From assembly GCA_002633025.1 (NCBI GenBank), contig NMRB01000020.1, positions 437,519 through 501,518 of the forward strand: a stretch of DNA of 64,000 bases, in the 5' to 3' direction. Source of the DNA: Notospermus geniculatus (taxonomy: Eukaryota > Nemertea > Pilidiophora > Heteronemertea > Lineidae). Positions 63,842-64,000 of the stretch are shown one piece after another. The notes under the pieces are model-generated. The model was given only the letters and a program-made list of their open reading frames with translations. It did not search any database and was not told where the DNA came from. The position numbers and the translations under genes are program-made. Numbering within the stretch: position 1 is the first letter of the stretch; every line of letters begins with the position of its first letter.

Positions 63842-63962
63842 GCAGGGTTCATTGGCACACGGATTTGGCCCGATTCAGGTCCGTAAAAAACCGATCATAT
63901 TGACTTTTGCGTTATCGTATCCGGAAAACTAGGGGTAAACGGACCGGATCCGTGCGCCAATG
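63842..63962. mobile_element. Truncated MITE of the GGTTCATTGGCACACGG family
   Basis: Begins GCAGGGTTCATTGGCACACG as in 40892-41031 and contains TATCCGGAAAACTAGGGG. It breaks off at CCGTGCGCCAATG, where the next element starts. Confidence 0.75.
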
Positions 63963-64000
63963 GGGAGTTTTCGCAAAGCCCCCGAAACGCCGACGCCAAC
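63963..64000. mobile_element. Start of a GAGAGTTTTCGCAAA-family MITE, cut by the window edge
   Basis: GGGAGTTTTCGCAAAGCCCC and CGAAACGCCGACGCCAAC match the left end of 60401-60529. It appears inserted into, or abutting, the element before it. Confidence 0.7.

Noticed and set aside
1-64000. CRISPR array, bacterial operon or viral genome
   Set aside because: The gene structure, introns and repeats are those of an animal genome; the short tandem arrays lack CRISPR spacing, and no viral proteins were seen.

Overview
The window is eukaryotic genomic DNA with GT-AG introns, small coding exons, tRNA-derived SINEs and very many inverted-repeat elements. It most likely comes from an invertebrate deuterostome, probably an echinoderm. 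The reasons are a vertebrate-like SGSM3 gene, the pervasive palindrome AGGCCT in TAGGCCTA contexts, and allelic divergence of a few percent between duplicated assembly segments. The species is an inference; the sequence alone does not prove it.

Layout. 1-201 carries a possible coding exon of an unrecognised gene. About 0.2-7.3 kb is repeat-rich: a Penelope-like fragment with hammerhead-ribozyme-like motifs, nested foldbacks, and an 861-bp near-perfect palindrome. 7.5-35.9 kb (+ strand) is a nearly complete SGSM3 gene (TBC Rab-GAP, SH3 and RUN domains) in 19 recognisable coding exons, plus a second, alternative last exon that the assembly shows twice. 36-45 kb is intergenic and rich in MITEs. 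45.3-53.3 kb (+ strand) probably holds a two-exon secreted cysteine-rich gene with an anaphylatoxin-like cysteine pattern: a signal-peptide exon, a 7.5-kb intron full of nested MITEs, and the cysteine-rich exon. 53.4-56.8 kb is mostly empty. 57-63.1 kb (- strand) is a secreted protein gene made of phase-1 exons encoding three PAN/Apple-like cysteine modules.

Assembly. Three segments occur twice: 22.5-26.0/26.4-29.7 kb, 31.3-32.8/32.8-34.4 kb and 56.8-57.7/58.1-59.0 kb. In each, a copy ends or begins exactly at an N, so these are best read as two alleles placed side by side, not real duplications. The allelic copies differ by whole MITE insertions, which gives a direct view of recent transposon polymorphism.

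The genes do not look functionally linked. SGSM3 is an intracellular Rab/Rap regulator; the other two are extracellular proteins.
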